Part shown: one piece after another, positions 52,266-62,519 of the stretch
How the letters are laid out: every line of letters begins with the position of its first letter
Position numbering within the stretch: the stretch's first letter is position 1
Assembly: GCF_000559025.1 (NCBI RefSeq)
Contig: NZ_JAAN01000010.1
Location: 146,576 to 210,575, forward strand
DNA length: 64,000 nt
Source: Luteimonas huabeiensis HB2
Lineage (GTDB): Bacteria > Pseudomonadota > Gammaproteobacteria > Xanthomonadales > Xanthomonadaceae
Direction: 5' to 3'
Made by a program: the position numbers and the translations under genes
Notes under the pieces: generated by a model
Told to the model about the DNA's origin: nothing
Databases searched by the model: none
What the model saw: the letters and a program-made list of their open reading frames with translations, nothing else

Positions 52266-54404
52266 TTGCATTGCGCGAACGCGCCTTCGGCCTCTCCGGC
52301 CATCCCGCCCCACCGGCGTGCCCAGTTGCGGGAACGGCTCGCGCGCGGGCTGCTGCGGCTCGACCTGACCACGCCGCGCGCGACCTACGCGATGCGTTCG
52401 ATCCTGGCCGCGTGCCTAGCGCTGGTGGTCGCCTATCTGCTGGACCTGCACGCCCCCTATGCGGCGGCCTCCAGCGTGCTGCTGGTCATCAACCCGGTAC
52501 AGGGCGCGGTGATCGGCAAGGGCGTGTGGCGGGTGCTGGGCACCCTGGCCGGCATGCTGGCGGCGTTCGTCCTGCTGAGCGCCTTCGGGCAGATGCCCGG
52601 GTTGTTCCTGATCGGCTTCGGCGCATGGCTGGGCCTCTGCGTGGCGGGCATGACCCTGCTGCGGCATTTCAGGGCCTACGGCGCCACGCTCGCGGGCTAC
52701 ACGGTGGGACTGGCGGCCTATGGCGCCATGGAGCATCCGGAGCTCGCCTTCGACCAGGTGATGGGGCGCGGTGCGTGCGTGCTGATCGGCGTGGTGTGTC
52801 TGGCGGTGGTGTCGGCGCTGTTCAGCGCCCGCAGCGTGCGCAGCCGCCTGGCCGCGCAGCTCGCTCGCCTGGCGGCCGCCACCGCCGGCGTCCTTTCGAC
52901 GCACCCTCAGGCCCTCCAAGGCAGCGGCGTGCCGGGCGGCCGCCCCCTGGACGCAGGCCGGCGCAAGCTGATCGTCGAGACGTACGGCGTGGACGACCTG
53001 CTGGCGCTGGGCAGAGCCGAGTCGGCCGACCTGGCGCATCGCGCCGGCGCGGTGCGGCAAACGATGGTGGCGCTGTTTTCCGCGCTGGTCGGCGGAACGC
53101 CGCCCATGCGCGAACACAGCGCCAGCCTCGACGCGCTGAAGTCGCTGCAGACCGACTGGGAGCGGACCTGGCGGCAGGCCGAGCGTGTCCTGTCGCAGGC
53201 GCCCGATGCCCGCGGCGCGGCGCGCGCCGCCCGGATCCTGGCCGGCCTGCGTGCGCGGCTGGCGTCGATGCTCGCCAACGCGCGGCTCGACGACGCGTCC
53301 GAGCATGCCGCGCTGACGATCGCGGGCGATCGCCTGGTCGAGCAGCTCGACGACTACCTCGACGCCCTCGACGCCCTCGGCCGCTTCCATCGGACCAGGC
53401 CCGCCGCGGCGCGCGTGTCCGTGCCGTTCCACCGCGACGCTTCGGCGGCGATCCGCAACGGCGCGCGCGCCATGCTGACCGTGGCGATGGGCGGTGCGTT
53501 CTGGATCGCCACCGGCTGGACGCACGGCAACATGATGCTGGCCGGGCTGGCGGCGGCCTGCGCGCTGCTGTCCACCGCGCCGAATCCCGCGCTCGGCGCC
53601 ATCGAGTTCATCAAGGGCACGGTGGCCGCGGCGGCCATGGCCTTGCTGTGCACCTTCGTGGTGTTGCCGCACGTGGTGGGATTGCCGCTGCTGCTGGTGG
53701 TCCTGGGCCTGTTCTGGCTGCCCGGCGTCTGCGCCACCACGGTGCCCCGGCACGCCCTGGCCGGCGTCGCCTACCTGGTGGCCTTCACGACGCTGGCGGC
53801 GGCGGACAACCCGATGCGCTACGACTTCGCGACGTTCCTCAACGCCGCCGCGGCCTGGATCCTGGCGACGTGCTTCGCGCTGCTGGGGTTCAGGATCGTG
53901 CTGCCGCGCGACCCGGCGCGCGACGTCGCGCGCCTGCGCCGGCGCATCCGCGACGAGGCGCTGGCGACCTTGCGCGGCGAGCACGCCGATGCGAAGGCGT
54001 GGCAATGGCGCCAGCAGCATCGCATCGCGCAGCTCGGTGCGTTGCTCGGGAATCAGCCGCAGGCGATGGATCGCGCCATCGCCCGGGCGCTGGCGGACCT
54101 GCACCTGGGGCGGGAGGTCCTGGGCCTGCGACGCCGGCTGCGGCAGTCGCCGGTCGACGCCGCGTGGCCCCGCGTGCTGGAGACGGCGCTGCACCGCATG
54201 CGCCGGCGCGCCGGCGATCCCGCGCGAGCCGCACGCCACGCCCGTCGCGCCGCGAGCGCCTTGCGGCGCCTGCCGCCAGGGTCGGGCGCCGCGCGGGCCG
54301 AAGCGCAACGGCTGGCGGCCGTGCTGCTGGACATCGCCGCGCTGCTGGAGGACCACGCCGACGACGGTCCGCACGCCCCGGGAGCCCACGCCCATGCTCG
54401 CTGA
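52266..54404 (+). CDS. FUSC-family (AaeB-like) efflux membrane protein
   Basis: 712 residues from TTG at 52266, supported by GGAAGGGG at 52251-52258; no better ATG precedes the first membrane segment. Two clusters of about five to six membrane segments (about 40-190 and 400-520), each followed by a cytoplasmic helical domain, as in the p-hydroxybenzoic acid exporter AaeB. GAFWIATGWTHGNMMLAGLAAACALLST is the typical second-half motif. It should pump aromatic acids or similar weak acids together with the DUF1656 and HlyD-type proteins encoded next. The stop overlaps the next gene by 11 bases. Confidence 0.9.
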   Translation: MHCANAPSASPAIPPHRRAQLRERLARGLLRLDLTTPRATYAMRSILAACLALVVAYLLDLHAPYAAASSVLLVINPVQGAVIGKGVWRVLGTLAGMLAAFVLLSAFGQMPGLFLIGFGAWLGLCVAGMTLLRHFRAYGATLAGYTVGLAAYGAMEHPELAFDQVMGRGACVLIGVVCLAVVSALFSARSVRSRLAAQLARLAAATAGVLSTHPQALQGSGVPGGRPLDAGRRKLIVETYGVDDLLALGRAESADLAHRAGAVRQTMVALFSALVGGTPPMREHSASLDALKSLQTDWERTWRQAERVLSQAPDARGAARAARILAGLRARLASMLANARLDDASEHAALTIAGDRLVEQLDDYLDALDALGRFHRTRPAAARVSVPFHRDASAAIRNGARAMLTVAMGGAFWIATGWTHGNMMLAGLAAACALLSTAPNPALGAIEFIKGTVAAAAMALLCTFVVLPHVVGLPLLLVVLGLFWLPGVCATTVPRHALAGVAYLVAFTTLAAADNPMRYDFATFLNAAAAWILATCFALLGFRIVLPRDPARDVARLRRRIRDEALATLRGEHADAKAWQWRQQHRIAQLGALLGNQPQAMDRAIARALADLHLGREVLGLRRRLRQSPVDAAWPRVLETALHRMRRRAGDPARAARHARRAASALRRLPPGSGAARAEAQRLAAVLLDIAALLEDHADDGPHAPGAHAHAR

Positions 54405-54588
54405 GTGTTCGTTGGCCGGCATCTACCTGCCGCCGTTCTTCGTCTACGCCTGCACGGCGCTGCCGATCTACCTGGGCATCCGCTTCGCGCTGGCGCGCAG
54501 CGGGCTGCTGCGCTGGGTCTGGCATCCGGGCCTGTTCGAGTTCGCCGTTTCCGTTTGCCTCGTCTCGCTGTTGGTGCTCTATGTCTGA
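54394..54588 (+). CDS. DUF1656 small membrane protein (AaeX-like)
   Basis: 64 residues with two membrane segments (about 12-30 and 45-63). The motif SLAGIYLPPFFVYACTALPIYLGIR is typical of DUF1656/AaeX, a small partner found with FUSC and HlyD-type genes in aromatic-acid efflux operons. It overlaps the FUSC gene by 11 bases and the adaptor gene by 8, so translation of the three is tightly linked. Confidence 0.88.
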   Translation: MLAECSLAGIYLPPFFVYACTALPIYLGIRFALARSGLLRWVWHPGLFEFAVSVCLVSLLVLYV

Positions 54589-55510
54589 ACGCATGTTCCA
54601 AGCCAAGCAATGGTTGCGGGTCGGGCTCACCGTCTCGCTGGTCGTCGCCGCCGCCATCCTGGTCGTCGCGCTCTGGCGCGCCTACGTCGTCGCGCCCTGG
54701 ACCCGCGATGGCCGCGTCAGCGCGCAGATCGTGCGCATCGCGCCCGAGGTGTCCGGCACCGTCGTCGAGGTCGCGGTCGCGGACGATCAGTACGTCGAGC
54801 GCGGCGAGATCCTGTACCGCATCGACAGCGCCCGCTTCGCGCTGGCGTTGGCCCATGCCGAAGCGCAACGGGCGGCCGCGGAAGCGTCGTTGCGGCAGAA
54901 GACCGGGGAGGCGCGGCGGCGCCGGGGCATGGAGGGCCTCGTGGCCGCCGAGGACATCCAGCGCGCGCGCCAGGCGGTGGCCATCGCCCGGGCCGAGCTG
55001 CGCAGCGCGCAGGTCGCCGTGGACCGGGCGAAGCTGGACCTCGCGCGGACCGTGCTGCGCGCGCCGACCGACGGCTACGTCACGCGCCTGCGCTTGAACG
55101 ATGGCGACTACGCCGTGGCGGGTCAGCCGAACATCGCCTTGATCGACGCCGACAGCTTCTGGATCACCGGCTACTTCGAGGAAACCAAGCTGCGCGGCAT
55201 CCGGCCCGGCGCCGCGGCGCGGATCCGCCTGATGGGTTTCGACGAGGTGGTGCCCGGCCGGGTGGCGAGCATCGGGCGCGGCATCGCCGATGCCAATCAG
55301 CAGGCCGATGCGCAGGGCCTGCCGAGCGTGGCGCCCACCTTCAGCTGGGTGCGGCTGGCGCAACGCATTCCCGTGCGCGTCGAGTTCGAGCGCGTCCCGC
55401 GCGATGCGGTGCTGGTGGCCGGTATGACCGGCAGCATCGAGGTCGCCCCACCGGGCGGCGAACCGGCGGCCCGGGGCCGGCTCGTCTCGCTGCTGCACCG
55501 CTGGTTGTGA
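54581..55510 (+). CDS. HlyD/EmrA-type periplasmic adaptor (AaeA-like)
   Basis: 309 residues. An N-terminal membrane anchor (about 15-35) is followed by the lipoyl half APEVSGTVVEVAVADDQYVERGEILYRID, a short alpha-hairpin (about 80-145), the second half RAPTDGYVTRLRLNDGDYAVAG and a beta-barrel domain (DSFWITGYFEETKLRGIRPG). These are AaeA features. It links the FUSC pump to the outer-membrane channel encoded next. The ATG at 54581 overlaps the DUF1656 stop by 8 bases; a second ATG at 54592 is possible. Confidence 0.92.
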   Translation: MSERMFQAKQWLRVGLTVSLVVAAAILVVALWRAYVVAPWTRDGRVSAQIVRIAPEVSGTVVEVAVADDQYVERGEILYRIDSARFALALAHAEAQRAAAEASLRQKTGEARRRRGMEGLVAAEDIQRARQAVAIARAELRSAQVAVDRAKLDLARTVLRAPTDGYVTRLRLNDGDYAVAGQPNIALIDADSFWITGYFEETKLRGIRPGAAARIRLMGFDEVVPGRVASIGRGIADANQQADAQGLPSVAPTFSWVRLAQRIPVRVEFERVPRDAVLVAGMTGSIEVAPPGGEPAARGRLVSLLHRWL

Positions 55511-55518
55511 GGCGCGGC

Positions 55519-57072
55519 ATGCGCGCATCGTGCTCCCATGCCTGCCCGCGCCGGCACGCGGCGCTGGCGGCCTGCCTGCTGGCGGGCCTGTCCGGCTGCG
55601 CGACGGTGGGCCCCGATTACCGCGCGCCGGCGCTGGACGCGCCGGCGAACTGGATCGAGGCCGACGCCACCCGGCCCGGCGGCGATCGCGACGACCTGCG
55701 CGCATGGTGGCGCGCCTTCCAGGATCCGCTGCTCGACAGGCTGGTCGATCGGGCCTTGGCGCATCACCAGGACCTGGACATCGCCCTGGCGCGCCTGCGG
55801 CAGGCGCGCGCCGTGCGGATACAGGTCGCCTCGGCCGCCATGCCCGAGCTGTCGATCGGCGCTGCCGGCGAAGCCGCGCGCGGCAGCGATGCGCTCGACT
55901 CGCCGCCCGGCGGCCGCGCCAGGGCCTGGCACCTGGGGTTGGATGCCAGCTGGGAGCTGGACCTGTTCGGCCGCACCCGCCGGGCGGTCGAGGCCGCCGA
56001 CGCGGGCATCCAGGCGCTGGTCGAGGATCATCGTGCGCTGCAAGCGAGCCTGGTGGCCGAGCTGGTGTCGGATTACGTCGGGCTGCGCGCCGCGCAGCTG
56101 CGCCTGGCGATCGCGCGCGAGAACGTCGGCACGCTCGTCGACGCCGAGCGCTTGGCCGAGCGCGCGTACCGCAGCGGCCTGGGCACGCTGGCCGACGTCA
56201 TGCAGGCGCGCGCCGAGCGCGAAACGGCGCAGGCGCAGCCGCCGTTGCTGGAAGCGGACATCGCACGCCTCGGCCATGCCATCGGCATCCTGACGGGCGG
56301 GTTCCCGGGCGACTGGCGCGCCGCCCTGAGCGCGCCGGCGCCGCGCTTGCCCCGGCCCGCCGGCCTGCCGCTCTGGCTGCCCTCGGACGTCATACGTTCG
56401 CGCCCCGACCTGCGGGCGGACGAACGACGCCTGGCCGCCGCCACCGCGCGGATCGGCGTCGCGCAGGCCGGACGGTTTCCCGCGTTCCGGATCCCGCTGG
56501 GCATCGGCACCGCGGCCAGCGCCATCCACGATCTGTTCTCGGGCGCCGGCCTGGCGTGGTCGGCGGCGATACAGGGCAGCCGGTCCGTCTACGATGCGGG
56601 CCGGGCGCGCGCGGGGGTGGCTGCGGCGCAGGCCGATGCCGACGCAGCGCGAAGCGTGTACGAGCGCGACGTGCGCGCCGCGCTTGGCGACGTGGAGGAC
56701 GCATTGACGGCATGGACCACCGAGCGCCAGCGGCAGGTTTCATTGCGGGAGGCCGCGGCCGACAGCCAGCGCGCCCTGGAGCAGGCGACCCGGCGCTATG
56801 CCGCTGGATTGAGCGCCTACCTGCCGGTACTCGTCGCGCAGCGCGCCCTCCACCAGGCGCGCGACGCGCTGGCGCTCAGCGAGCTGGCGGAGCTGCAGGG
56901 CGTCGTCGCCTTGTACAAGTCCCTGGGCGCCGGCTGGACGGACGCGGCGCCGGAGCCCGCGACCGCGGGATCGGAGGCGCCCGAAACCACGGCGACGCGA
57001 TGCACCGGCGCCGCCGGGCGATCGGCATGGCCGGCGTGCGGCCGGGCGGGCGCGCCCGTGCCGGCGCGGTAG
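55519..57072 (+). CDS. NodT-family outer-membrane efflux lipoprotein
   Basis: 517 residues. A TolC-like channel subunit with a lipoprotein signal (LLAGLSGC lipobox, then ATVGPDYRAP, which is typical of NodT/OprM). Two OEP repeats carry long amphipathic helices (DPLLDRLVDRALAHHQDLDIALARLRQAR and its counterpart in the second half). The start is the ATG at 55519; a GTG at 55507 overlapping the adaptor stop (GTGA) is also possible. It completes the pump. The C-terminal 40 residues are low-complexity and rich in Ala, Thr and Pro. Confidence 0.92.
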   Translation: MRASCSHACPRRHAALAACLLAGLSGCATVGPDYRAPALDAPANWIEADATRPGGDRDDLRAWWRAFQDPLLDRLVDRALAHHQDLDIALARLRQARAVRIQVASAAMPELSIGAAGEAARGSDALDSPPGGRARAWHLGLDASWELDLFGRTRRAVEAADAGIQALVEDHRALQASLVAELVSDYVGLRAAQLRLAIARENVGTLVDAERLAERAYRSGLGTLADVMQARAERETAQAQPPLLEADIARLGHAIGILTGGFPGDWRAALSAPAPRLPRPAGLPLWLPSDVIRSRPDLRADERRLAAATARIGVAQAGRFPAFRIPLGIGTAASAIHDLFSGAGLAWSAAIQGSRSVYDAGRARAGVAAAQADADAARSVYERDVRAALGDVEDALTAWTTERQRQVSLREAAADSQRALEQATRRYAAGLSAYLPVLVAQRALHQARDALALSELAELQGVVALYKSLGAGWTDAAPEPATAGSEAPETTATRCTGAAGRSAWPACGRAGAPVPAR

Positions 57073-57140
57073 GGGCGCCGGCGCGGCGATGCGATAATCG
57101 CCCGGCGAGCGCCGCGCCGCGGCGACGGTAGGACAACCCA

Positions 57141-57545
57141 GTGAGCGAGATCCTGATTCCCGTCTCGGCGGGCGAACTGGCCGACAAGATCACCATCCTG
57201 GAGATCAAGGCCGAGCGCCTGGACGATCCCGGCAAGCTGGCGCACGTGCGCACCGAGCTCGAAGGGCTGCGGCCGCTGTGGGCGCCGCTGGAAGCCGCGC
57301 AGGCGGAGCTGGCCGCGCGCAAGGCCGAGCTGAAGGCGGTCAACGCGCGCATGTGGGACATCCAGGACGGCCTGCGCGAATGCGAGCGCGCGCAGGACTT
57401 CGGCGACGGCTTCGTGCGGCTGGCGCGCGCGGTGGCGACCACCAACGGCGAGCGCGTGGCGCTGAAGAACGCGATCAACCGCCTGGCCGGGTCGAGCTTC
57501 GTCGAGGAGAAGGCCTACAAGGCGCAGGACGGCGGCGCCGGATAG
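57141..57545 (+). CDS. DUF6165 family protein
   Basis: 134 residues, soluble, largely alpha-helical with coiled-coil character ([32 protein letters not shown]). The conserved start [26 protein letters not shown] and the [28 protein letters not shown] segment match DUF6165, of unknown function; related proteins often occur near glycan or LPS genes. Start GTG at 57141. A GATAAT -10-like hexamer lies at 57093-57098. glnE starts 53 bases after its stop. Confidence 0.82.
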   Translation: MSEILIPVSAGELADKITILEIKAERLDDPGKLAHVRTELEGLRPLWAPLEAAQAELAARKAELKAVNARMWDIQDGLRECERAQDFGDGFVRLARAVATTNGERVALKNAINRLAGSSFVEEKAYKAQDGGAG

Positions 57546-57598
57546 GCCTGCGGCCCGCCGCGCCGCGGCTTGCCCGGCGGGATGCCACAATCGCGGCG

Positions 57599-60448
57599 AT
57601 GGACACCGCCTCCCCGCCAGCGCCGCCGCCGGGCGACGCCGCGCTCGATGCCCTGGCCGCGCGCGCGATCGAGCGCCTGCGCCATGCCGCCGGCGAGCGG
57701 GCGATCCCGTTCGACGACCCCGTCTTCGCCGCACGGCTGGCGCGGGTGGCCTGGGCCAGCGACTTCGCCATCGACACCTTCGAGCGCCAGCCGGCGCTGC
57801 TGGCGGCGCTGGCGCGCGACGACGGCGCCGCGCCCTGGCCCGAGCCGGATCTGTCGCAGGGCGGCCGCGAGGACTGGGCGCGCGCGCTGCGGCGCTGGCG
57901 CGCCGCCGTCTCCGCGCGGCTGGTCTGGCGCGACGTGCTCGGCCTGGACGACGTCGACGCCACGCTCGCCGGCGCGACGGCGCTGGCCGAGCGCTGCCTG
58001 CAACTGGCGCACGACGCGCTGGAGGCGGAGTTCGTCGCCCGCCACGGCGCATTGCGCGATGCCGATGGCGGCGTCGTGCGGCTGGTGGTGTTCGCGCTGG
58101 GCAAGCTGGGCGGCGGCGAGCTCAATTTCAGTTCCGACGTCGATCTCGTCTACGCCTATCCCCGCGAGGGCGAGAGCGACGGGCCGCGCCCGCTCGCCGC
58201 CGAGACCTGGTGCGTGCGCCTCGGCCAGGCGCTGGCGAAGCTGCTCGACGAGACCACGGCCGACGGCTTCTGCCACCGCGTCGACCTGCGCCTGCGGCCG
58301 TTCGGCAATGCCGGGCGGCTGGCGCTGAGCTTTCCGGCGATGGAGCTGTACTTCCAGCGCGAGGGCCGCGACTGGGAGCGCTACGCCTGGCAGAAGGCGC
58401 GGCCGGTGGCCGGCGACCTCGCCGCCGGCGAGGCCTTCCTGGCCGAGCTGCGGCCGTTCGTGTACCGCCGCTACCTGGATTTCGGCGCGCTCGATGGCCT
58501 GCGAGCGATGAAGGCGGCGATCAGCGCCGAGGTTGCGCGGCGCGAGCTGGAGGACGACGTCAAGCGCGGCCCCGGCGGTATCCGCGAGATCGAGTTCTTC
58601 GCCCAGGCCCTGCAGCTGATCCACGGCGGCCGCGAACCGGCGCTGCGCGAGCGCCGCCTGCAGCCGGCGCTGCGCGCGCTGGCCCGGGCGCGGCACGTGC
58701 CGCAGGCGACCGCCGACGGGCTGCTCGCGGCCTACCGCTGGCTGCGCCGGCTGGAGAACCGGCTGCAGATGCTGCGCGATGCGCAGGTGCACGCGCTGCC
58801 GGCCGAGGCGACCGACCGCCTGCGCATCGCCGCGGGTCTCGGCACCGATTGGCCGACGCTGGCCGAAACGCTGGCACGGCACCGCGCGACGGTCTCGGCG
58901 GCGTTCGGCTCGCTGCTCGGACGCGAACGCGCGCTCGCCGCCGGCGACGAGGGACTAGCCGGCTACTGGCGCGGCCTGCCCGAGGGCGGCGACGCCGCGC
59001 CGCTGGAAGCCGCCGGCTTCGGCGAGGCGCAGGCGGTCGATGCCGCGCTGCGCGACTTCGCCCGTTCGCCCGGCGTGCGCGAGCTGCCGGACATCGCCCG
59101 CGCCCGGCTGGAGCGGGTGATGCCGGTGCTGCTGCAGGCCAGCGCCCCCGCCGACCGGCCGCTGATGGCGATCCGCCGGCTGCTGGCGCTGCTGCACAAC
59201 ATCCTGCGCCGTTCCAGCTACCTGGCGCTGCTCGACGAACGCCCCGCGGCGCTGGCGCGGCTGGTCGATCTGGTGACCCGCAGCGCCTTCCTCGCCGAGC
59301 GCGTGGCCGCGCACCCGCTGCTGCTCGACGAACTGCTCGACGTGCGCGCGGAAGGCCCGCTGCCCGACCGCGACGCGCTGCGCCAGGCGTGCGTGGCGGC
59401 GCTGCGCCGCGACGACCTGGAGGACGCGCTCTACGCCCTCAACGAGGTGCGGCAGACGCTGAGCTTCCGCATCGCGCTGGCCACGCTCGACCGCCGCCAG
59501 TCGGCGCAGGACAGCGCCCGCCAGCTGGCCTGGCTGGCCGATGGCGTGGTGGAGGCGGTGCTGGCGCTCGCGCGCCGCAGCCTGGTCGAGGCGCACGGCG
59601 GGATCGCGGGCGCCCGCTTCGCGGTGCTGGGCTACGGCAGCCTCGGCGGCGAGGAACTGGGCGTGGGCTCCGACCTCGACCTGGTGTTCCTGTACGACGC
59701 GCCGGAAGACGCCCAGTCCGACGGCGCGCGCCCGCTCGATCCGATCCGCTGGCACGCGCGGCTGGCGCAGAAGATCGTCGCCCTGCTGGGCACGGTGACC
59801 GGCGCGGGGCGACTCTACGAGGTGGACATCCGCCTGCGCCCCGACGGCGCCAGCGGCCTGCTGGTGTCCTCGCTGGCGCGCTACGCCGAATACCAGCGCG
59901 AGCGCGCCTGGACCTGGGAGCACCAGGCGCTGGTGCGCGCGCGCGGCGTGGCCGGCGATGCCGGCCTGCTGGCCGATTTCGAGGCGGTACGCGCCGAGGC
60001 CCTGGCGCGCCCGCGCGAGGCGGACGCGCTGCGCGAGGACGTGGCCTCGATGCGCCGCCGCATGCGCGCCGAACTCGACCGCAGCGGCGAGGACCGGTTC
60101 GACCTCAAGCAGGGCGAGGGCGGTCTGGTGGACCTGGAGTTCCTGCTGCAGTACCTGGTGCTGCGCGAATCGCACGCGCGCCCGGCGCTGCTGGCGCCGC
60201 GCGCGACGCCGGCGCTGCTGGCCGCCGCGCGCGACGAGAGCCTGCTCGACGCGGAGGCCGCCGCCGCGCTGCTCGACGCCCACGCCACCCTGCTCGCACT
60301 GGGCCTGGCGCAGACCCTGGACCGGCGGCCGCGGCTGGTCGCCGACAGCGCCCCGCTGCAGCGGGCCCGCGCCGCCATCCGCGCCGCGGCCGCGACCGTG
60401 GGCCTGGCCGTCGATGGCCAGGCGGCCGAGCGGCCCGCGTCGCCCTGA
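57599..60448 (+). CDS. glnE: glutamine synthetase adenylyltransferase/deadenylase GlnE
   Basis: 949 residues. Adds AMP to, and removes it from, glutamine synthetase in response to PII. Two nucleotidyltransferase domains: the N-terminal deadenylase with [20 protein letters not shown] (about 165-185) and the C-terminal adenylyltransferase with [21 protein letters not shown] (about 680-700), separated by a helical regulatory region. [21 protein letters not shown] and [19 protein letters not shown] are conserved. The start ATG at 57599 closely follows CACAAT at 57586-57591. It ends convergently with the ELM1-like gene across a repeat cluster. Confidence 0.97.
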   Translation: MDTASPPAPPPGDAALDALAARAIERLRHAAGERAIPFDDPVFAARLARVAWASDFAIDTFERQPALLAALARDDGAAPWPEPDLSQGGREDWARALRRWRAAVSARLVWRDVLGLDDVDATLAGATALAERCLQLAHDALEAEFVARHGALRDADGGVVRLVVFALGKLGGGELNFSSDVDLVYAYPREGESDGPRPLAAETWCVRLGQALAKLLDETTADGFCHRVDLRLRPFGNAGRLALSFPAMELYFQREGRDWERYAWQKARPVAGDLAAGEAFLAELRPFVYRRYLDFGALDGLRAMKAAISAEVARRELEDDVKRGPGGIREIEFFAQALQLIHGGREPALRERRLQPALRALARARHVPQATADGLLAAYRWLRRLENRLQMLRDAQVHALPAEATDRLRIAAGLGTDWPTLAETLARHRATVSAAFGSLLGRERALAAGDEGLAGYWRGLPEGGDAAPLEAAGFGEAQAVDAALRDFARSPGVRELPDIARARLERVMPVLLQASAPADRPLMAIRRLLALLHNILRRSSYLALLDERPAALARLVDLVTRSAFLAERVAAHPLLLDELLDVRAEGPLPDRDALRQACVAALRRDDLEDALYALNEVRQTLSFRIALATLDRRQSAQDSARQLAWLADGVVEAVLALARRSLVEAHGGIAGARFAVLGYGSLGGEELGVGSDLDLVFLYDAPEDAQSDGARPLDPIRWHARLAQKIVALLGTVTGAGRLYEVDIRLRPDGASGLLVSSLARYAEYQRERAWTWEHQALVRARGVAGDAGLLADFEAVRAEALARPREADALREDVASMRRRMRAELDRSGEDRFDLKQGEGGLVDLEFLLQYLVLRESHARPALLAPRATPALLAAARDESLLDAEAAAALLDAHATLLALGLAQTLDRRPRLVADSAPLQRARAAIRAAAATVGLAVDGQAAERPASP

Positions 60449-60489
60449 CGCGGAGCGGCGCGCCATCCAGGGCCGGTCTTCAGGCCCTG

Positions 60490-60763
60490 GGGCGTATCGA
60501 CATTCGACCCGCAGCGCCGAAGCAATCCCATCTCCCGCAAGCGGGCGCATGCCGCTCCTTCTCCCGCAAGCGGGTTCATGCCGTCCCTTCTCCCGCTCGG
60601 CACCTTCCCCCGCTTGCGGGGGAAGGAAAATCAGGATGGTCCCCGCTTGCGGGGGAAGGGAAAAACGCAGCGCTCCCCGCTTGCGGGGGAAGGAAAAACG
60701 GAGCGCTCCCCCCGCTTGCGGCGAAAGGCAAGCGCGTTCGCACGCTGCATGCCGATACGGCCC
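60490..60763. repeat. clustered palindromic repeats with inverted ends
   Basis: Six copies of the CCCGCAAGCGGG hairpin core: 60534-60545 and 60563-60574 in one orientation, then 60609-60620, 60642-60653, 60676-60687 and 60711-60722 (last one imperfect) in the other. The ends GGGCGTATCGACATTC (60490-60505) and, on the minus strand, GGGCCGTATCGGCATGC (60763-60747) are inverted copies. The element lies between the convergent glnE and ELM1-like genes and fills most of that 367-base gap. Confidence 0.85.
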
Positions 60764-60815
60764 GGGAGGACGAACAGCGCATCGGCGCATGAGCGCCGAT
60801 GTCGCCGGCGGCGGG

Positions 60816-61841
60816 TCAGCGCAGCGCCAGCCGCTCGCGCACCAGCGCGGCGATGCGCGCGGTCTCGCGCAGCGGTTCGGCCTCGAAGGGCGCCAGCGCG
60901 TCGTCCACCGGGCGCACGCGGCCGCGCGCGAGCAACGCATCCAGGAAGCGGCGCGGGCGGCCCCCGAGCCGCTCCGGCTCGAACACGAACACCGGTGCGC
61001 GCGTGGCGCAGGCTTCCGAAAGCATGTTCACCGAGTCGGGCGTGCAGACGATGCGGTCGGCCCAGGCGAGCAGGCCGGGGTAGGGGTTGCGGCCGTCGGC
61101 CTCGCCGGTCCAGCGCAGGCCGGGCGCGCCGGCGGGCAGCGCGCGCAGCGCCGCCGCGAGCGCGGCCGGGGTGCGCCGCGAGGCGGTCGCCAGCAGGCTG
61201 CCGCCCTCGCGCGCCACCGTCCGGGCCAGCCGTGCGAGCAGGCGCGCGAACGCGTCGGCATCGAGCCGATAGTGGCGGCTGGGACCGCCGACCAGCAGCG
61301 CGGTGCGCGGGCCGGGCAGCGCGCCGAGCGCCGGGAAGGCCTCGCGCGCGGCCCGCAGCCAGGCGTCGTCCACCGGATGCAGGCTGCCCAGCGGCGCCAG
61401 CACGTTGGCGCCGGCGAGGCCGTCGTGTTCGGGGGCGATCACCAGGTCCCAGTGCCGCGGGTCGATGCGCGGATCGAGGATCTGCACGCTGCGCGCGCCG
61501 GTCGCGCCGGCCAGCCGCGTGGCCAGCGCGGCCTGACGGCCGCAGCCGATCGCCAGCAGCGGCGGCGCCGCCAGCGCCTGCGCGAAGTCCGGGCCGAACG
61601 CGCCCCGGCTGCCCGGCAGCCGCCGCGGCGCGCACCAGCGCCAGGGCGCGCGCGCGCGCAGCGTCCAGGCCCGCATCGTGCCCGCGGCCAGCGCTTCGCC
61701 CAGCGCCGCGGCCTGGCGGACGTTGCCGGCATGGCCGTCGCTCAGCGTCCACACCGTGCACGCGAGGTCGTGCGCATCGCCGGGCCGAGCATGTTCCAAG
61801 GGCGTGACCTTCCGTTCCGGGCGCCGCGGCTGCGGCTTCAC
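60816..61841 (-). CDS. ELM1-like protein (mitochondrial fission ELM1 family)
   Basis: 341 residues from GTG at 61841; a start closer to the conserved [12 protein letters not shown] is possible. GT-B-like two-domain fold with [46 protein letters not shown] and [26 protein letters not shown]. This matches the family named after plant ELM1, which also includes many bacterial proteins near LPS/lipid A genes. The bacterial role is unsettled; a sugar-transferase-like or lipid-related function is often suggested. It is divergent from the nitroreductase gene with 62 bases between. Confidence 0.83.
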   Translation of the reverse strand: MKPQPRRPERKVTPLEHARPGDAHDLACTVWTLSDGHAGNVRQAAALGEALAAGTMRAWTLRARAPWRWCAPRRLPGSRGAFGPDFAQALAAPPLLAIGCGRQAALATRLAGATGARSVQILDPRIDPRHWDLVIAPEHDGLAGANVLAPLGSLHPVDDAWLRAAREAFPALGALPGPRTALLVGGPSRHYRLDADAFARLLARLARTVAREGGSLLATASRRTPAALAAALRALPAGAPGLRWTGEADGRNPYPGLLAWADRIVCTPDSVNMLSEACATRAPVFVFEPERLGGRPRRFLDALLARGRVRPVDDALAPFEAEPLRETARIAALVRERLALR

Positions 61842-61903
61842 CGCGGGAACTCTACACTTGCCCTCCCGTTCACGCCGCGGCCCGCCCGCAAGGATCCTCT
61901 TCG

Positions 61904-62488
61904 ATGGCCATCCTCGACGACACCGCGCTCGACCAGCTGTTCCGCACCGCGCGCACCTACAACCGCTTCTCCGGCGAGATCGACGACGCCACCCTGCACC
62001 GGCTCTACGAGCTGCTGAAGTGGGGGCCGACCAGCGCCAACCAGTCGCCGGCGCGCTTCGTGTTCGTGCGCTCGGCCGAGGCGAAGAAGAAGCTGGAGCC
62101 GGCGCTGGACGAGGGCAACCGCGCCAAGACCATGAGCGCGCCGGTGGTGGCCATCGTCGGCTACGACGAGGACTTCCACGAAAAGCTGCCCTACCTGTTC
62201 CCGCACACCGACGCCAAGAGCTGGTTCGACGGCCCGCGCGAGGGCCGTCACGACCACGCCTTCCGCAACGGCACCCTGCAGGGCGCCTACCTGATCCTGG
62301 CCGCGCGCGCGCTCGGCCTGGACACCGGTCCGATGACCGGCTTCGATGCCGCCAAGGTCGATGCGGCCTTCTTCGCCGGCACCGCGATCCGCTCCAACTT
62401 CCTCGTCAACCTCGGCAAGGGCGATCCGGCCAGCATCTTCGACCGTTCCCCGCGCCTGTCCTTCGACGAAGCCTGCCGCATCCTCTGA
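61904..62488 (+). CDS. nitroreductase family, malonic semialdehyde reductase RutE-like
   Basis: 194 residues. FMN-dependent NAD(P)H oxidoreductase. RutE/HadB-group features: [67 protein letters not shown] and LVNLGKGDP. In E. coli, RutE reduces malonic semialdehyde in uracil breakdown. No rut genes are present here, so a general detoxifying reductase is equally likely. A TACACT -10-like hexamer lies at 61853-61858. It precedes yceI by 31 bases. Confidence 0.9.
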   Translation: MAILDDTALDQLFRTARTYNRFSGEIDDATLHRLYELLKWGPTSANQSPARFVFVRSAEAKKKLEPALDEGNRAKTMSAPVVAIVGYDEDFHEKLPYLFPHTDAKSWFDGPREGRHDHAFRNGTLQGAYLILAARALGLDTGPMTGFDAAKVDAAFFAGTAIRSNFLVNLGKGDPASIFDRSPRLSFDEACRIL

Positions 62489-62519
62489 CCCGTCCGCCCC
62501 ACGCAAGAAGGAGCTTCCC

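Noticed and set aside
57570..57599. Leaderless promoter at glnE (CACAAT 7 bases before ATG)
   Set aside because: The only -35-like hexamer (TTGCCC) is 10 bases from the -10, too close; no -35 at 16-18 bases.
60534..60722. CRISPR array suggested by regularly spaced palindromes
   Set aside because: Units change orientation, spacings are irregular and short, the intervening sequence is repetitive, and no cas genes are present.
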